Assembly (NCBI RefSeq): GCF_000718165.1 | Contig: NZ_JOEY01000020.1 | Span: 62,001 to 126,000, forward strand | Source of the DNA: Streptomyces fulvoviolaceus | GTDB lineage: Bacteria; Actinomycetota; Actinomycetes; Streptomycetales; Streptomycetaceae | Direction: 5' to 3' | DNA: 64,000 nt | Translations under genes and position numbers: made by a program | Notes under the pieces: generated by a model | Seen by the model: only the letters and a program-made list of their open reading frames with translations | The model's database searches: none | Told to the model about the DNA's origin: nothing | Part shown: one piece after another, positions 16,176 to 24,573 of the stretch | How positions within the stretch are numbered: position 1 is the stretch's first letter | How the letters are laid out: every line of letters begins with the position of its first letter

Positions 16176-17483
16176 CTACTTCGCGAGCTCCAGGCCGCGT
16201 TCCGTGATGCCCTTCTCGGCCTTCTCCTGGCCTGCCCGGATGCCTTGGGTGAAGCCGGACTTGGCGGTCTCGTCCTGGATCGCCGTGTAGACGTCCATCT
16301 GGTTCGGCCCCCAGGTCCAGCCGGGGACGATGGCGTCCACCTGCTCCGAGGCCAGCTGGTAGATGTCCTGGCCGTTGAAGTAACCGGTGTCGAACTTGGC
16401 GGCGGCCACCTCGCGCATCTCGGGGTTGGCCGGCAGGGCGCTGCTCGGGGACTCCAGGTCGGCGAGCCGGGCCTCGACGCCGGCCTTGTTCGTGGTGAGC
16501 CAGGTGATGAACTCGGTGGCCGCCTCGGTGTGTTCGCTGCCCTTGAGGACGCCGTAGGAGGTGCCGCCGTAGTTGCCGCCGGCCGCTGTGCCCCAGTTCG
16601 GCATGGGGGCGGCGGCCCACTTGCCGGAGAGGTCGGGCATGGAGGTCTTCATGCCGCCCGCGGACCAGGAGGCGCCGAGGAAGGAGAGGGTCTTTCCGGA
16701 GGCCCGGGCCTTGGTCTCCTCGGGGCTCCAGCCGGTGAACGTCTGGACGAGATCATCCTTGATGAGGCCGTCCCAGTAGGTGGCGACCTTGTTGGTGGCG
16801 GCGTCGTCGACGCCGGGCTTCCAGGCGTCGCCGTCGATGGAGAACCACTTCCCGCCGGCCTGCCAGGCGAGCGCGGCCAGCAGGGCCGGGTCGCTCTTCG
16901 GCATGGAGGCGAGGCGGACGTCCTTGTCCTTCTTCTTGACCTTCTCGGCGGCGGTCTTGAACTCGTCCCAGGTCCCCGGGACTTCGATGCCGTACTTCTC
17001 GAAGAGGTCGGTGCGGTAGTAGTACATCTGCGGCGCCGCGTCGTACGGGACGGTCCAGGTCTTGCCGCCGAACGTCACCAGGTCCTGGATCGACTGCGGG
17101 AACTTCGTCTTGACCGTTTCCCCGGCGTACTCGCTCAAATCGATCAGATTGCCCTGGCTCGCGAACTCCGGGACCATCTGGTACTCGATGGTGGCCACGT
17201 CGGGCGCGTTGCCCGCCTTCACGGCGTTGGCGAGCTTGCTGTAGCCCTCGGTGCCGCTCGGTATCTCACTGAACTTGACCTTGATGTCCTTGTGCGTTCT
17301 GTTGAACGCCTCGACGGTCGACTTGGCGCCGAGTGTCCAGGTCCAGTAGTTCAAGGTGACCGGCTTGCCGTCGGACGCCGTGTCGGTCGAGTCGCCGCCC
17401 GAGCCGCAGGCGGTGGCCAGCAGACCCAGGGCGGCCACGGCGACGGTGGCGGTCATACGGAACGAACGTGAAGTGCGCGTCAT
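16176..17483 (-). CDS. Sugar ABC transporter substrate-binding lipoprotein
   Basis: 435 residues. The signal peptide ends in a lipobox, LLATAC, with Cys26 as lipidation site, so the mature protein is tethered outside the membrane. The rest is a type 1 extracellular solute-binding domain (NYWTWT near the start, GTEGYSKLANA, YDAAPQMYYYRTDLFEKYGI, GTWDEF). ATG 17483 has AGGAGA just upstream. It heads the importer operon and its upstream region carries the motif shared with the lyase gene. The ligand is probably an oligosaccharide or phosphorylated sugar released by or related to the PL8 lyase; this is inference from context. Confidence 0.92.
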   Translation of the reverse strand: MTRTSRSFRMTATVAVAALGLLATACGSGGDSTDTASDGKPVTLNYWTWTLGAKSTVEAFNRTHKDIKVKFSEIPSGTEGYSKLANAVKAGNAPDVATIEYQMVPEFASQGNLIDLSEYAGETVKTKFPQSIQDLVTFGGKTWTVPYDAAPQMYYYRTDLFEKYGIEVPGTWDEFKTAAEKVKKKDKDVRLASMPKSDPALLAALAWQAGGKWFSIDGDAWKPGVDDAATNKVATYWDGLIKDDLVQTFTGWSPEETKARASGKTLSFLGASWSAGGMKTSMPDLSGKWAAAPMPNWGTAAGGNYGGTSYGVLKGSEHTEAATEFITWLTTNKAGVEARLADLESPSSALPANPEMREVAAAKFDTGYFNGQDIYQLASEQVDAIVPGWTWGPNQMDVYTAIQDETAKSGFTQGIRAGQEKAEKGITERGLELAK

Positions 17484-17560
17484 TGCACGTCTCCTACGAG
17501 ACCTCGTACGGGAAGAGGCGGTTCGCAGGACATCTTTTGCGCACACACGATCGACGTCAA

Positions 17561-17604
17561 GAGCGTTCGACCAAGACAATCAAAACGATCGCACAACGCT
17601 CATT
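17561..17604. promoter_or_regulatory. Operator-like region before the ABC binding-protein gene
   Basis: AAACGATCGCACAACGCTCATT at 17583-17604 aligns with the 8091-8111 element before the PL8 lyase (both AAACGATCG then ACGCTCA). GAGCGTT at 17561-17567 is the inverted match of AACGCTC at 17595-17601. The site overlaps the last codon and stop of the regulator gene and lies about 100 bases before the binding-protein start. Confidence 0.5.
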
Positions 17605-18691
17605 CGGTGATCGATTCGCCACCGCAGGACTTGCGGACCCTCAACTCCGGGAGAAGGTCGAGGTGTTGACGGGGTCCGGGCCGCTGACCGTTTCGGAGTT
17701 CCGCGAGCCGCTGCAGCAGCAGTTTGGCGGCCAGCTCCCCCACCGAGCGAGTGGGCGGGGCGACCGCGGAGAGCGGCACGTCGGCAAGGCCGGCGACCCC
17801 GTCGTCGTACGCGACGATCGCCAGGTCTTCCGGCACCCGGATGCCACACGCCTGAAGTCGGGGCACGAGCACGATCGCGTCCTCGTCGCTGTGCACGAGC
17901 GCCGCGGTGACGCCCCGCTTCTTCACCGCCTCGACCAGGTAGTCGACACTGGCTTCGTAGTCCCCGTGCTCACGGACGGTCGGCGCCCCCGGGTCCACCT
18001 CGAGCCCCAGGGACCGGACGGCCATCTCGAAGCCCGTGGAGATCTGGGTGGCGTGCGGGCCCTCCTGGAGCACGGCGGTGATCCTGCGGTGGCCCAGCGT
18101 CGCGAAGTGATCGACCACCACGGCGGCGCCATGGGCGCGGTCGGTACACACCCGGTCCAGAACGGACGCCGGGTTGCCGGGCGGAGCCGAGCGTTCGACC
18201 AGGACCGCCGGCACACCCTGGTCCAGCAGCCACTTCTCCTGCCCCCTCTCGGGGACGCCGCCGAACCAGCTGGGCGCCACGAGCAGCCCCTCCGCGCCAC
18301 CCGAGACAAGATGGCCGGCCTGTACGGCGTCCTCGCTGTCGACGTACCCGGACACGCCGAGGACGAGGCGGCCGCCCTGGGCCACCACGGCCTCGCGGGC
18401 GCCACGGATGATGTCGGCGAAGATGAGGGTCGTGGTCGGCACGATCATTCCGATCACCGCGCCCTCGGCGCTCTGCGGCCGTTCCTGCGCGGGGGCGGCC
18501 GAGTCTCCAGGCCACACCACCGCGCCGTGCAGCCGGTGCACCCGGCCCTGCGCGGCGAGCGCCTCGACGTCGCGCCTCAAGGTGACCGCGGAGACGCCGA
18601 GTTCGGCGGCCAGTTCGGAGACACGGAGGCTGCCCCGCTCCCGAACGAGTTCGAGCACCCGCTCGTGGCGCTGGTCGACGTGCAGTCGCAT
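17600..18691 (-). CDS. Hybrid regulator: DeoR-type HTH with LacI-type sugar-binding domain
   Basis: 363 residues. Residues 1-60 are a DeoR winged helix (RHERVLELVRERGSLRVSELAAELGVSAVTLRRDVEAL). Residues about 90-345 are a LacI/periplasmic-binding-protein-like sensor (IGMIVPTTTLIFADIIRG, VDHFATLGHRRI, ALVHSDEDA). Such proteins usually repress sugar genes and release DNA on binding the sugar. ATG 18691 has GGGGGAA close upstream. The gene lies upstream of, and parallel to, the importer operon. A perfect 12-bp-arm palindrome before its own start suggests autoregulation. Confidence 0.88.
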   Translation of the reverse strand: MRLHVDQRHERVLELVRERGSLRVSELAAELGVSAVTLRRDVEALAAQGRVHRLHGAVVWPGDSAAPAQERPQSAEGAVIGMIVPTTTLIFADIIRGAREAVVAQGGRLVLGVSGYVDSEDAVQAGHLVSGGAEGLLVAPSWFGGVPERGQEKWLLDQGVPAVLVERSAPPGNPASVLDRVCTDRAHGAAVVVDHFATLGHRRITAVLQEGPHATQISTGFEMAVRSLGLEVDPGAPTVREHGDYEASVDYLVEAVKKRGVTAALVHSDEDAIVLVPRLQACGIRVPEDLAIVAYDDGVAGLADVPLSAVAPPTRSVGELAAKLLLQRLAELRNGQRPGPRQHLDLLPELRVRKSCGGESITE

Positions 18692-18744
18692 GGTTCCCCC
18701 TGGGGCAGGCGTGATCCCGTGGATCACCAACTCTACGCCCACAG

Positions 18745-18772
18745 TCGTATCGATCGTTTGCGATCGATACGA
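18745..18772. promoter_or_regulatory. 28-bp perfect palindrome, probable operator
   Basis: TCGTATCGATCG (18745-18756) and CGATCGATACGA (18761-18772) are exact inverted repeats separated by TTTG. The site lies 54 bases before the DeoR/LacI-hybrid start. Its CGATCGATACG arm recurs at 8094-8104 before the PL8 lyase. It is the best candidate for that regulator's binding site. Confidence 0.7.
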
Positions 18773-18798
18773 TCACAGAGAGAGTCACCAAGGCCACT

Positions 18799-18835
18799 GC
18801 ACTCAGTTCCCCCGCGGAACTGCACTGAGTGCCAT
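18799..18835. promoter_or_regulatory. Inverted repeat before the TetR gene
   Basis: GCACTCAG (18799-18806) is inverted as CTGAGTGC (18825-18832), with an inner AGTTCC/GGAACT pair. The right arm, GCACTGAGTGCCATA (18822-18836), is almost identical to GCACTCAGTGCCATA at 19650-19664 before the next gene. It lies about 30 bases before the TetR ATG, as expected for an autoregulated TetR operator. Confidence 0.6.
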
Positions 18836-18865
18836 ATGCGCCACCCTGGTGCTACGTTCCCGTTC

Positions 18866-19573
18866 ATGAGCTCCAGCAGTGCGAAGCCGCCCATGCGGGA
18901 CGCCCTGGTCGCGGCAGCCTTCCAGCTCTTTCTGGAGCGGGGCTACGAGCAGACCACCGTCGACGACATCGTGGCGCTCGCGGGAGTGGGACGCCGTTCG
19001 TTCTTCCGGTACTTCCCCTCCAAGGAGGACGTGGTCTTCCCCGACCACGAACGGTGCCTGGCCGACATGACGGCCTTCCTGGCCGCGAGCGACGACGGGC
19101 ACGAACCCGTGCAGCGGGTCTGCGACGCGGCCCGGCTGGTCCTTCGGATGTACGCCGAGAACCCGACGTTCTCCGTGCAGCGCTACCGGCTCACCAAGAA
19201 GGTGCCCGGTCTGCGCGCGTACGAGCTGTCCGTGGTGTGGCGCTACGAGCGCGCCCTCGCCGAGTACCTGCGCGGGCGCTTCGCCGGCCGGCGCGACGGG
19301 ACCCTGCAGGCCGACGTGATCGCCGCCGCCGTGGTCGCGGCGCACAACAACGCGCTGCGCTCCTGGCTGCGCACCGACGGACAGGGCGACGCGAGCGACA
19401 CGGTGGACCACGCACTGGGGTATGTGCAGTCCGCGTTCGGTGCGGCCCCCGTGCCTCCCGCCGTACCTCTCACCGGTGAGCAGCCCGAGGACGTGGTGGT
19501 GATCGTGTCGCGGCGCGGAGCACCCCTGTGGCGGGTGGTCCAGGAGATCGAGTCCGCACTCGGTCGCGACTGA
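18866..19573 (+). CDS. TetR-family transcriptional regulator
   Basis: 235 residues. The N-terminal HTH has the TetR pattern: RDALVAAAFQLFLERGYEQTTVDDIVALAGVGRRSFFRYFPSKEDV shown here only in outline (helix 3 VGRRSFFRYF). It resembles the group that often sits beside acyl-CoA or mycofactocin genes, but nothing like that is adjacent. The ligand domain occupies the rest. ATG 18866 gives the usual N-terminus; the much longer frame beginning near 17468 runs antisense through the DeoR/LacI-hybrid gene and is spurious. A shared palindromic motif before this gene and before the DUF35 gene suggests that it controls both. Confidence 0.87.
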   Translation: MSSSSAKPPMRDALVAAAFQLFLERGYEQTTVDDIVALAGVGRRSFFRYFPSKEDVVFPDHERCLADMTAFLAASDDGHEPVQRVCDAARLVLRMYAENPTFSVQRYRLTKKVPGLRAYELSVVWRYERALAEYLRGRFAGRRDGTLQADVIAAAVVAAHNNALRSWLRTDGQGDASDTVDHALGYVQSAFGAAPVPPAVPLTGEQPEDVVVIVSRRGAPLWRVVQEIESALGRD

Positions 19574-19633
19574 CCTCACGACCGACCCACACAGCCGGCC
19601 CGCTCCCCTCTCTGCGAAAAATCAGGGGTACGC

Positions 19634-19664
19634 AGTGCCTTTACGGGTGGCACTCAGTGCCATA
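19634..19664. promoter_or_regulatory. Second copy of the TetR-type operator motif
   Basis: GGCACTCAGTGCC at 19649-19661 is a palindrome (GGCAC-TCA-GTGCC) followed by ATA, nearly matching the site before the TetR gene. A further AGTGCC at 19634-19639 is inverted against GGCACT at 19649-19654. It lies about 100 bases before the DUF35 gene. Confidence 0.55.
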
Positions 19665-19761
19665 CGCTGAGGCTGTGCACGGTGGCACGGCGAACCGCGC
19701 ATGTGCGTGCACGGTGACCCGCGCACGTGGGATTCCGGCCGAGTGCAGGGAGTTGACCAGC

Positions 19762-20175
19762 GTGTACCACCCCTCAGGAAACGTTGTTCGTCAGGCAGCC
19801 GGCTCCACGGCGGGCGTACTGGATCCCGTCGGCCCGGCGACGGAGACCGTCCTCTTCCAGCGTTGCAACTGGTGCGGCACTGCGATGTACCACCGGCTGC
19901 TGTGTCCGGTCTGCCAGGGCAGCGACCTGCGCACGGAGCGCAGCGAGGGCACGGGGACGGTCCGCCACGCCACGGTGGTCAACCGGAACACGCCCGGTGC
20001 GCGCAACGTGTCACTGGTCGAGATGGCCGAGGGCTTCGTCGTACGCGGCCGGGTCATGGGCCCGCCGATCGCCATCCACAGCGGCGACCGCGTGCGGCTG
20101 TCGACCGCCAAGGACCCGGTCCGGGGCGAGCCCGTGTTCCAGCTGATCGACGAGCCCTACCGCGCCTGGTCCTGA
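19762..20175 (+). CDS. Zn-ribbon/OB-fold DUF35 protein
   Basis: 137 residues. After an unstructured N-terminus of about 30 residues it has a rubredoxin-like zinc ribbon (CNWCGTAMYHRLLCPVC) and then an OB fold (GTVRHATVVNR, GFVVRGRVMGPPI, GDRVRLST). DUF35 proteins normally partner thiolases or hydratases in CoA-ester metabolism and help bind acyl-CoA. No thiolase or acyl-CoA gene is adjacent, so this one is an orphan, possibly under the upstream TetR protein. GTG 19762 is preceded by AGGGAG at about 10 bases. Confidence 0.8.
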   Translation: MYHPSGNVVRQAAGSTAGVLDPVGPATETVLFQRCNWCGTAMYHRLLCPVCQGSDLRTERSEGTGTVRHATVVNRNTPGARNVSLVEMAEGFVVRGRVMGPPIAIHSGDRVRLSTAKDPVRGEPVFQLIDEPYRAWS

Positions 20176-20218
20176 CGGGGCGTCAACAATCCCTGACCGA
20201 CTGGGAGTCGACTCCGCC

Positions 20219-21568
20219 TCACCGCTCCCACACCCCGGACACCAGGTCCCGTAGGCGCACCGGCCGCCCCGTCTCGAAGCACTGATTCGCGCCGAGCCCG
20301 ACAGCCAGCGCGAGGGCGCCGTCGCGTTCGGTGGCCGTCGGATGGGAGGCGGCGCCGGTGTCCTGCGCCGCGCCGGGAGCGACGCGCCCGAAGAGGGCGT
20401 CGAGCATGCGCGGGTCTCCCCCGCCGTGGGCCTCGTGGGCGGTCACCAGCGGGACCTCTGACGGGGGCTGCCACAGCGGGCGCAGAGTGAGGCGCGCGCC
20501 GCCCGCGTGTTCCGCCGCGGTGTCCTCGTGCAGGGCGCCGCTGCTCGACCTGATCCGGGTCCGGGGTGTCTGCCAGCGGCTCTCCTCCACCTCGAGTTCC
20601 AGGCGTCCCGCGCTGCCGTTGAACATGACCCGGTAGCCCTCCCACGGGGAGTAGGCGGTGAGGTGGTACGTCATCGTCGCGCCCTGGGCGTAGCGGACGA
20701 GGACCGCCATGTCCTCCTCGATGGTGACGGGGCCGTCGAAGACGTTGCAGTCGCGGACGTAGCCATTGTCCTGCTCGGCGTCGAGGTAGAGGGCGCGCAG
20801 GGTGTCGTCGGCCGTGAGGTCGAGGGCGAAGGGGTCGGCGGCGGCAGGGTCGGCGCCGTGGGCGCGGTCGTAGTTCCGGCGCAGTCCGTGGCGTTCGCCC
20901 GCAGTGCGGCCGTAGAAGCCGAGACGTCCGTAGCCGAAGACGTCGCTCGGCTCGTCGGCGAGCCACCAGTTGACGAGGTCGAAGTGGTGGCTCGACTTGT
21001 GGATCATCAGGCCGCCGCTGTTGCGCTTCTCGCGGTGCCAGCGGCGGAAGTAGTCCGCTCCGTGGCGTACGTCGAGCAGCCACTCGAAGTGGATGGACAG
21101 GACCTCTCCGATCGCGCCCTCGGCGAGCAGCGAGCGGACCTTCTCGTGCACGGGGTTGAAGCGGTAGTTGAAGGCGACGGTCAGGGAGTTGCCGGTGTCG
21201 CGGACCGTGTCCAGGATGCGGGCGCAGCGGTCCGCGTCGACGGTCATCGGCTTCTCGGTGACGACGCGGCAGCCCGCCTGCAGGGCGGGGACGATGTAGC
21301 GGTCGTGTTCGGCGTCGACGGTGGTGACGACGACCTCGTCGATGTCCTCCTTGGCGAGCATGTCGGTGAAGTGCTCGGGATCCCACCGGGTGGCGGCGCG
21401 TTCGCCGGCCGCGGTCAGCACGCCGTTGTGGAAGTCCATACGGGTGGGGCTCGGATCGCACAGGGCGGCGACCCGGTGGTCGGGGCGTTCGGCGAGGGCC
21501 CGGGTAAACAGCTGGGCGCGGTGCCCGGTGCCGACGACGGCTGCGCGGTGGCGGGTGGCTCGGCTCAT
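20219..21568 (-). CDS. Gfo/Idh/MocA-family oxidoreductase
   Basis: 449 residues. The N-terminal Rossmann domain begins AAVVGTGHRAQLF and contains the family motif VVTEKPMTVD (EKP). The C-terminal alpha/beta domain includes GGLMIHKSSHHFDLVNWW. These enzymes use bound NAD(P) to oxidise or epimerise sugars or inositols. It is somewhat long for the family, with an insertion around residues 230-280. GGGGAAAGCG overlaps a LacI-type AAGCGCTT element just before the ATG. The gene stands alone and diverges from a secreted hydrolase. Confidence 0.87.
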   Translation of the reverse strand: MSRATRHRAAVVGTGHRAQLFTRALAERPDHRVAALCDPSPTRMDFHNGVLTAAGERAATRWDPEHFTDMLAKEDIDEVVVTTVDAEHDRYIVPALQAGCRVVTEKPMTVDADRCARILDTVRDTGNSLTVAFNYRFNPVHEKVRSLLAEGAIGEVLSIHFEWLLDVRHGADYFRRWHREKRNSGGLMIHKSSHHFDLVNWWLADEPSDVFGYGRLGFYGRTAGERHGLRRNYDRAHGADPAAADPFALDLTADDTLRALYLDAEQDNGYVRDCNVFDGPVTIEEDMAVLVRYAQGATMTYHLTAYSPWEGYRVMFNGSAGRLELEVEESRWQTPRTRIRSSSGALHEDTAAEHAGGARLTLRPLWQPPSEVPLVTAHEAHGGGDPRMLDALFGRVAPGAAQDTGAASHPTATERDGALALAVGLGANQCFETGRPVRLRDLVSGVWER

Positions 21569-21570
21569 GG

Positions 21571-21582
21571 CAAGCGCTTTCC
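21571..21582. promoter_or_regulatory. LacI-family operator-like element
   Basis: CAAGCGCTTTCC contains the AAGCGCTT core (21572-21579) with a central CG, the hallmark of LacI/GalR operators. It sits between the start codon and leader of the Gfo/Idh gene. Only the 8-base core is symmetric, so chance is possible. Confidence 0.3.
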
Positions 21583-21753
21583 CCACCACCGCCCCCGCCA
21601 GTCCCCCGGGCTCCCGCTGGCTTGATCTCATCACTGAACACCGAGCACCCCTCCTCACAGACAACCCACAGACACCCCTTTCCGTCCTCTGTGACGCGCG
21701 AGGCTCCCGAGACCGACGGGGCGCCCACGCAAGGGGTTTTGAGGAGGGGACCA

Positions 21754-24525
21754 TTGAGACGTGCCCGGCGAATATGTGTGACCGCCGTGGCGGTACTGGC
21801 GGCCCTGGCGGGATCGCCCGGACTGGCACAGGCCCAACAGCCCACCACGGGACGGCCGTTGAGCGCGACGGACGACAACGGGCTGCCGCCGGGCTGGCGG
21901 CTCGGTGGGGAGGGTGCGGAGCGCGAGCTGGTCTGGCGTACGCCGGAGCCCGTGCCCATGGGGGACGCCCGGGTCGAGTTCCGTACCGGGGACCGGTTGC
22001 TCGGGTTGCCGACGCCCTCGAAGGACGGCCGGACATTCCGGCTGGACCTCGGCGAGGCCTCCACGGCTCGGCTGACGGACCTTCAAGTGCTGGCCGCCGG
22101 GCGGCGGTTGGACGCGGCGGCGAGTGAGAGCAATCGGGACTCGCTTGCCCCCGCACAGCCTCCGGCCGCGCTTCCGCCCGGCGCTGTCGACCCCGGGAAA
22201 CCGGGCTCGTACCGCACGGTCACCGGCGAGTACGACCTGGACCCGGTGAAACTCCCCGGGTTCGACGTCCCGGTGGAGATGCGCGCCGAAGTCGTGGCGC
22301 CGAAGGATGCCACCGGCAGTCGCCCGCTCGCACTGTTCCTGCACGGCCGCCATCCCACCTGCTACAAGCCCGGGGGGACCGAGGACGACTGGACCGGCGA
22401 CTGGCCCTGCCAGGCCGACATGAAGGCGATCCCGAGCCACCAGGGCTATCTGCGCGACCAGCAACTCCTGGCCTCCCAGGGCTATGTGACGGTGTCGATC
22501 TCGGCGAACGGCATCAACAGCCAGGACTGGACGGCCGAGGACGGCGGCGCGCAGGCGCGCTCGTCGCTGGTGCGGCAGCACCTCGCCCGCTGGGCCGACT
22601 GGGCCTCCCACCCGGCGACCGCCCCGGGCGTCGTACGCAACGCACCGAAGGCGGACCTCTCCCGCGTCCTGCTCGTCGGCCACTCGCGCGGCGGCGAGGG
22701 CGTCAACCGGGCCGCCATGGACAGCCTCTACCCGCCGCCCGCGGCCCAGGACGGCTATCGCGGCCCGGTGCGCTGGAAGGTGCGGGGCACCGTGCTCATC
22801 GGACCGACCATCTTCGGCCAGAATCCGGTCGCCGACGTGCCGTCCGTGACGATCCTGCCGGGCTGCGACGGCGACGTGTCCGACCTCCAGGGCGAGGTGT
22901 ACGTCGACGGGACGCGCGGGGTCAGCCGGGGTACCGCACTGCACAGCGCCGTCTACATGATCGGCGCCAATCACAACTACTTCAACAGCGAGTGGACACC
23001 GGGGCAGGCCGAGGCACCGTCCTGGGACGACTTCTGGGAGGACGAGGAGCAGCCGGACCCGGTGTGTTCGGCAGGCACCGCGACCCGGCTGACCGCCGAC
23101 CAGCAGCACAAGGCGGGCGCCACCTACATCGCCGCCGCGGCCCGGCTGTTCGTCGGCGGGGACGATCGCGTACGTCCGCTGCTCGACGGCTCGGGCAGGC
23201 GGGCCCCCTCGGCCGATCCCGCCCGGGTGCTGACCCACGCGGTGGGTGCGCGCCGCGGCGCCGGCTTCCTGCCCGACGGCCAGATCGAGGTGACCGGCGC
23301 CAGGCTGTGTTCGGCGATCGACCCCGACCCGGCCGTCGCCTGTCTGGACCCCGAGACCGCCGGTTCCTCACCGCACTTCGCGTGGTGGGAGACGGGGCGG
23401 GAGTCCGGCCGCCGCGCGGTCGCGCTGAAGTGGTCGGCGCCGGGCACGGCGGCGCGTGTCACCCCCGCCGAGCCGCTCTCCCTCGCCGGTTCCAAGGACC
23501 TGGCGCTGCGGGTGTTCGTGCCGCCGAACACGACCGGCACGAAGCTCGACGTCGCCGTCACCGACGCCTCCGGACGCCGGGTCGAGCTCGGCCGGGTCGA
23601 GGTGGACGGGCTGCCCGGCAGTGACCGCACCGCCTCGTACTGGGCACGTGAGGTCCGCGTCCCGCTGACCGCGGCCACCCGGGCCGGGCTCGACCTGAAG
23701 CACGTCAAGTCCCTTGAGCTGACCCCGCGTTCGCGGTCGGGGCAGGCCTGGCTGATGGACGCCTGGGGCTGGGCCCCCGGTACCCCGGCGGTCAAGGTGG
23801 CTGCGCTGCCCCGCGTCGACGTCGGCCGGCTCACGGTCGAGGAGGGCGACTCGGGAACCCGCACGTACCACGTACCGGTCGACATCTCCGGGCACGGCAG
23901 CGGTCAGGTCCGCGTGTACGTCCTCGACCCGGACACCGGGCTGGGCACGGACAAGCTGGTGACGGTACGGCCGGGCAGCAACGCCATCGACGTACCGGTC
24001 GAGGTGAAGGGCGACACGCGCTTCTCCTACGACGTGCAGCACGACGTCCTCGTCAAGGCGGTGCGGAATGCCGTCGTCGGTGCGCACCGGGGCGGGGTCA
24101 CCACGCAGAACGACGACCCCGAGCCGGTGATCACCCTGACGCCGGTCGCGGACCGGGTGACCGAAGGGGAGACGCTGGCCTGGCGGATGTCCCTGTCCGA
24201 GCCCGCCGACGTGGAGATCTGGCAGCCGGTCCGGGTGCTTCCGGTCACCGAGGGCGCCGAGTTGTCCACCAAGGACGTGGACCCGCAGTGGCTCCTGGAC
24301 TACGCGGGTGACGTGCCCGACCCGGAGCGCCCGCTGTCCCAGGCGAACCTGTGGGTGTGGATGGGCATCCCGGCCGGCAGCACGGGCATCGACTTCGAGG
24401 TGCCGACCATCAAGGACCAGGTGGCCGAGCCGACCGAGTCGATGCGCCTGGCGCTGACCGACTACGACGCCGAGCCGCTGCCGGACCGTCCGGTGCTGAC
24501 GGGCACGGTGCTGGACGCGCCGTAA
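21754..24525 (+). CDS. Large secreted alpha/beta hydrolase with Calx-beta-like C-terminus
   Basis: About 923 residues. The start is TTG 21754, chosen because GAGGAGGGG lies 6 bases before it and it opens a signal peptide (RRARR then a hydrophobic run, AQAQ cleavage region); the frame open from 21622 has no site. The alpha/beta hydrolase domain (about 150-480) has LFLHGRHPTCY (oxyanion side), nucleophile Ser311 in GHSRGGEG, and GANHNYF near the C-terminal end as the likely catalytic His. It is followed by a beta-sandwich (about 520-670), then two Calx-beta-like repeats joined at NDDPEPVITL. Extracellular esterase or lipase on a lipid or polymer is likely; the substrate is not known. Confidence 0.82.
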   Translation: MRRARRICVTAVAVLAALAGSPGLAQAQQPTTGRPLSATDDNGLPPGWRLGGEGAERELVWRTPEPVPMGDARVEFRTGDRLLGLPTPSKDGRTFRLDLGEASTARLTDLQVLAAGRRLDAAASESNRDSLAPAQPPAALPPGAVDPGKPGSYRTVTGEYDLDPVKLPGFDVPVEMRAEVVAPKDATGSRPLALFLHGRHPTCYKPGGTEDDWTGDWPCQADMKAIPSHQGYLRDQQLLASQGYVTVSISANGINSQDWTAEDGGAQARSSLVRQHLARWADWASHPATAPGVVRNAPKADLSRVLLVGHSRGGEGVNRAAMDSLYPPPAAQDGYRGPVRWKVRGTVLIGPTIFGQNPVADVPSVTILPGCDGDVSDLQGEVYVDGTRGVSRGTALHSAVYMIGANHNYFNSEWTPGQAEAPSWDDFWEDEEQPDPVCSAGTATRLTADQQHKAGATYIAAAARLFVGGDDRVRPLLDGSGRRAPSADPARVLTHAVGARRGAGFLPDGQIEVTGARLCSAIDPDPAVACLDPETAGSSPHFAWWETGRESGRRAVALKWSAPGTAARVTPAEPLSLAGSKDLALRVFVPPNTTGTKLDVAVTDASGRRVELGRVEVDGLPGSDRTASYWAREVRVPLTAATRAGLDLKHVKSLELTPRSRSGQAWLMDAWGWAPGTPAVKVAALPRVDVGRLTVEEGDSGTRTYHVPVDISGHGSGQVRVYVLDPDTGLGTDKLVTVRPGSNAIDVPVEVKGDTRFSYDVQHDVLVKAVRNAVVGAHRGGVTTQNDDPEPVITLTPVADRVTEGETLAWRMSLSEPADVEIWQPVRVLPVTEGAELSTKDVDPQWLLDYAGDVPDPERPLSQANLWVWMGIPAGSTGIDFEVPTIKDQVAEPTESMRLALTDYDAEPLPDRPVLTGTVLDAP

Positions 24526-24535
24526 CGCGTTTCGC

Positions 24536-24572
24536 GGAAGGGGCACGGCCGATCAAGGTCCGTGCCCCTTCC
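24536..24572. terminator. Bidirectional stem-loop terminator
   Basis: GGAAGGGGCACGG (24536-24548) pairs exactly with CCGTGCCCCTTCC (24560-24572), a 13-bp stem with an 11-base loop. It lies between the stops of two convergent genes, at 24525 and 24574. Confidence 0.85.
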
Positions 24573-24573
24573 G

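Noticed and set aside
17468..18865. Long ORF extending the TetR gene upstream
   Set aside because: It runs antisense through the DeoR/LacI-hybrid gene, has poor composition, and the normal TetR N-terminus begins at ATG 18866.
20206..20215. GAGTCGACTC palindrome as terminator between convergent genes
   Set aside because: Only 10 bases with no loop, too short to support a terminator.
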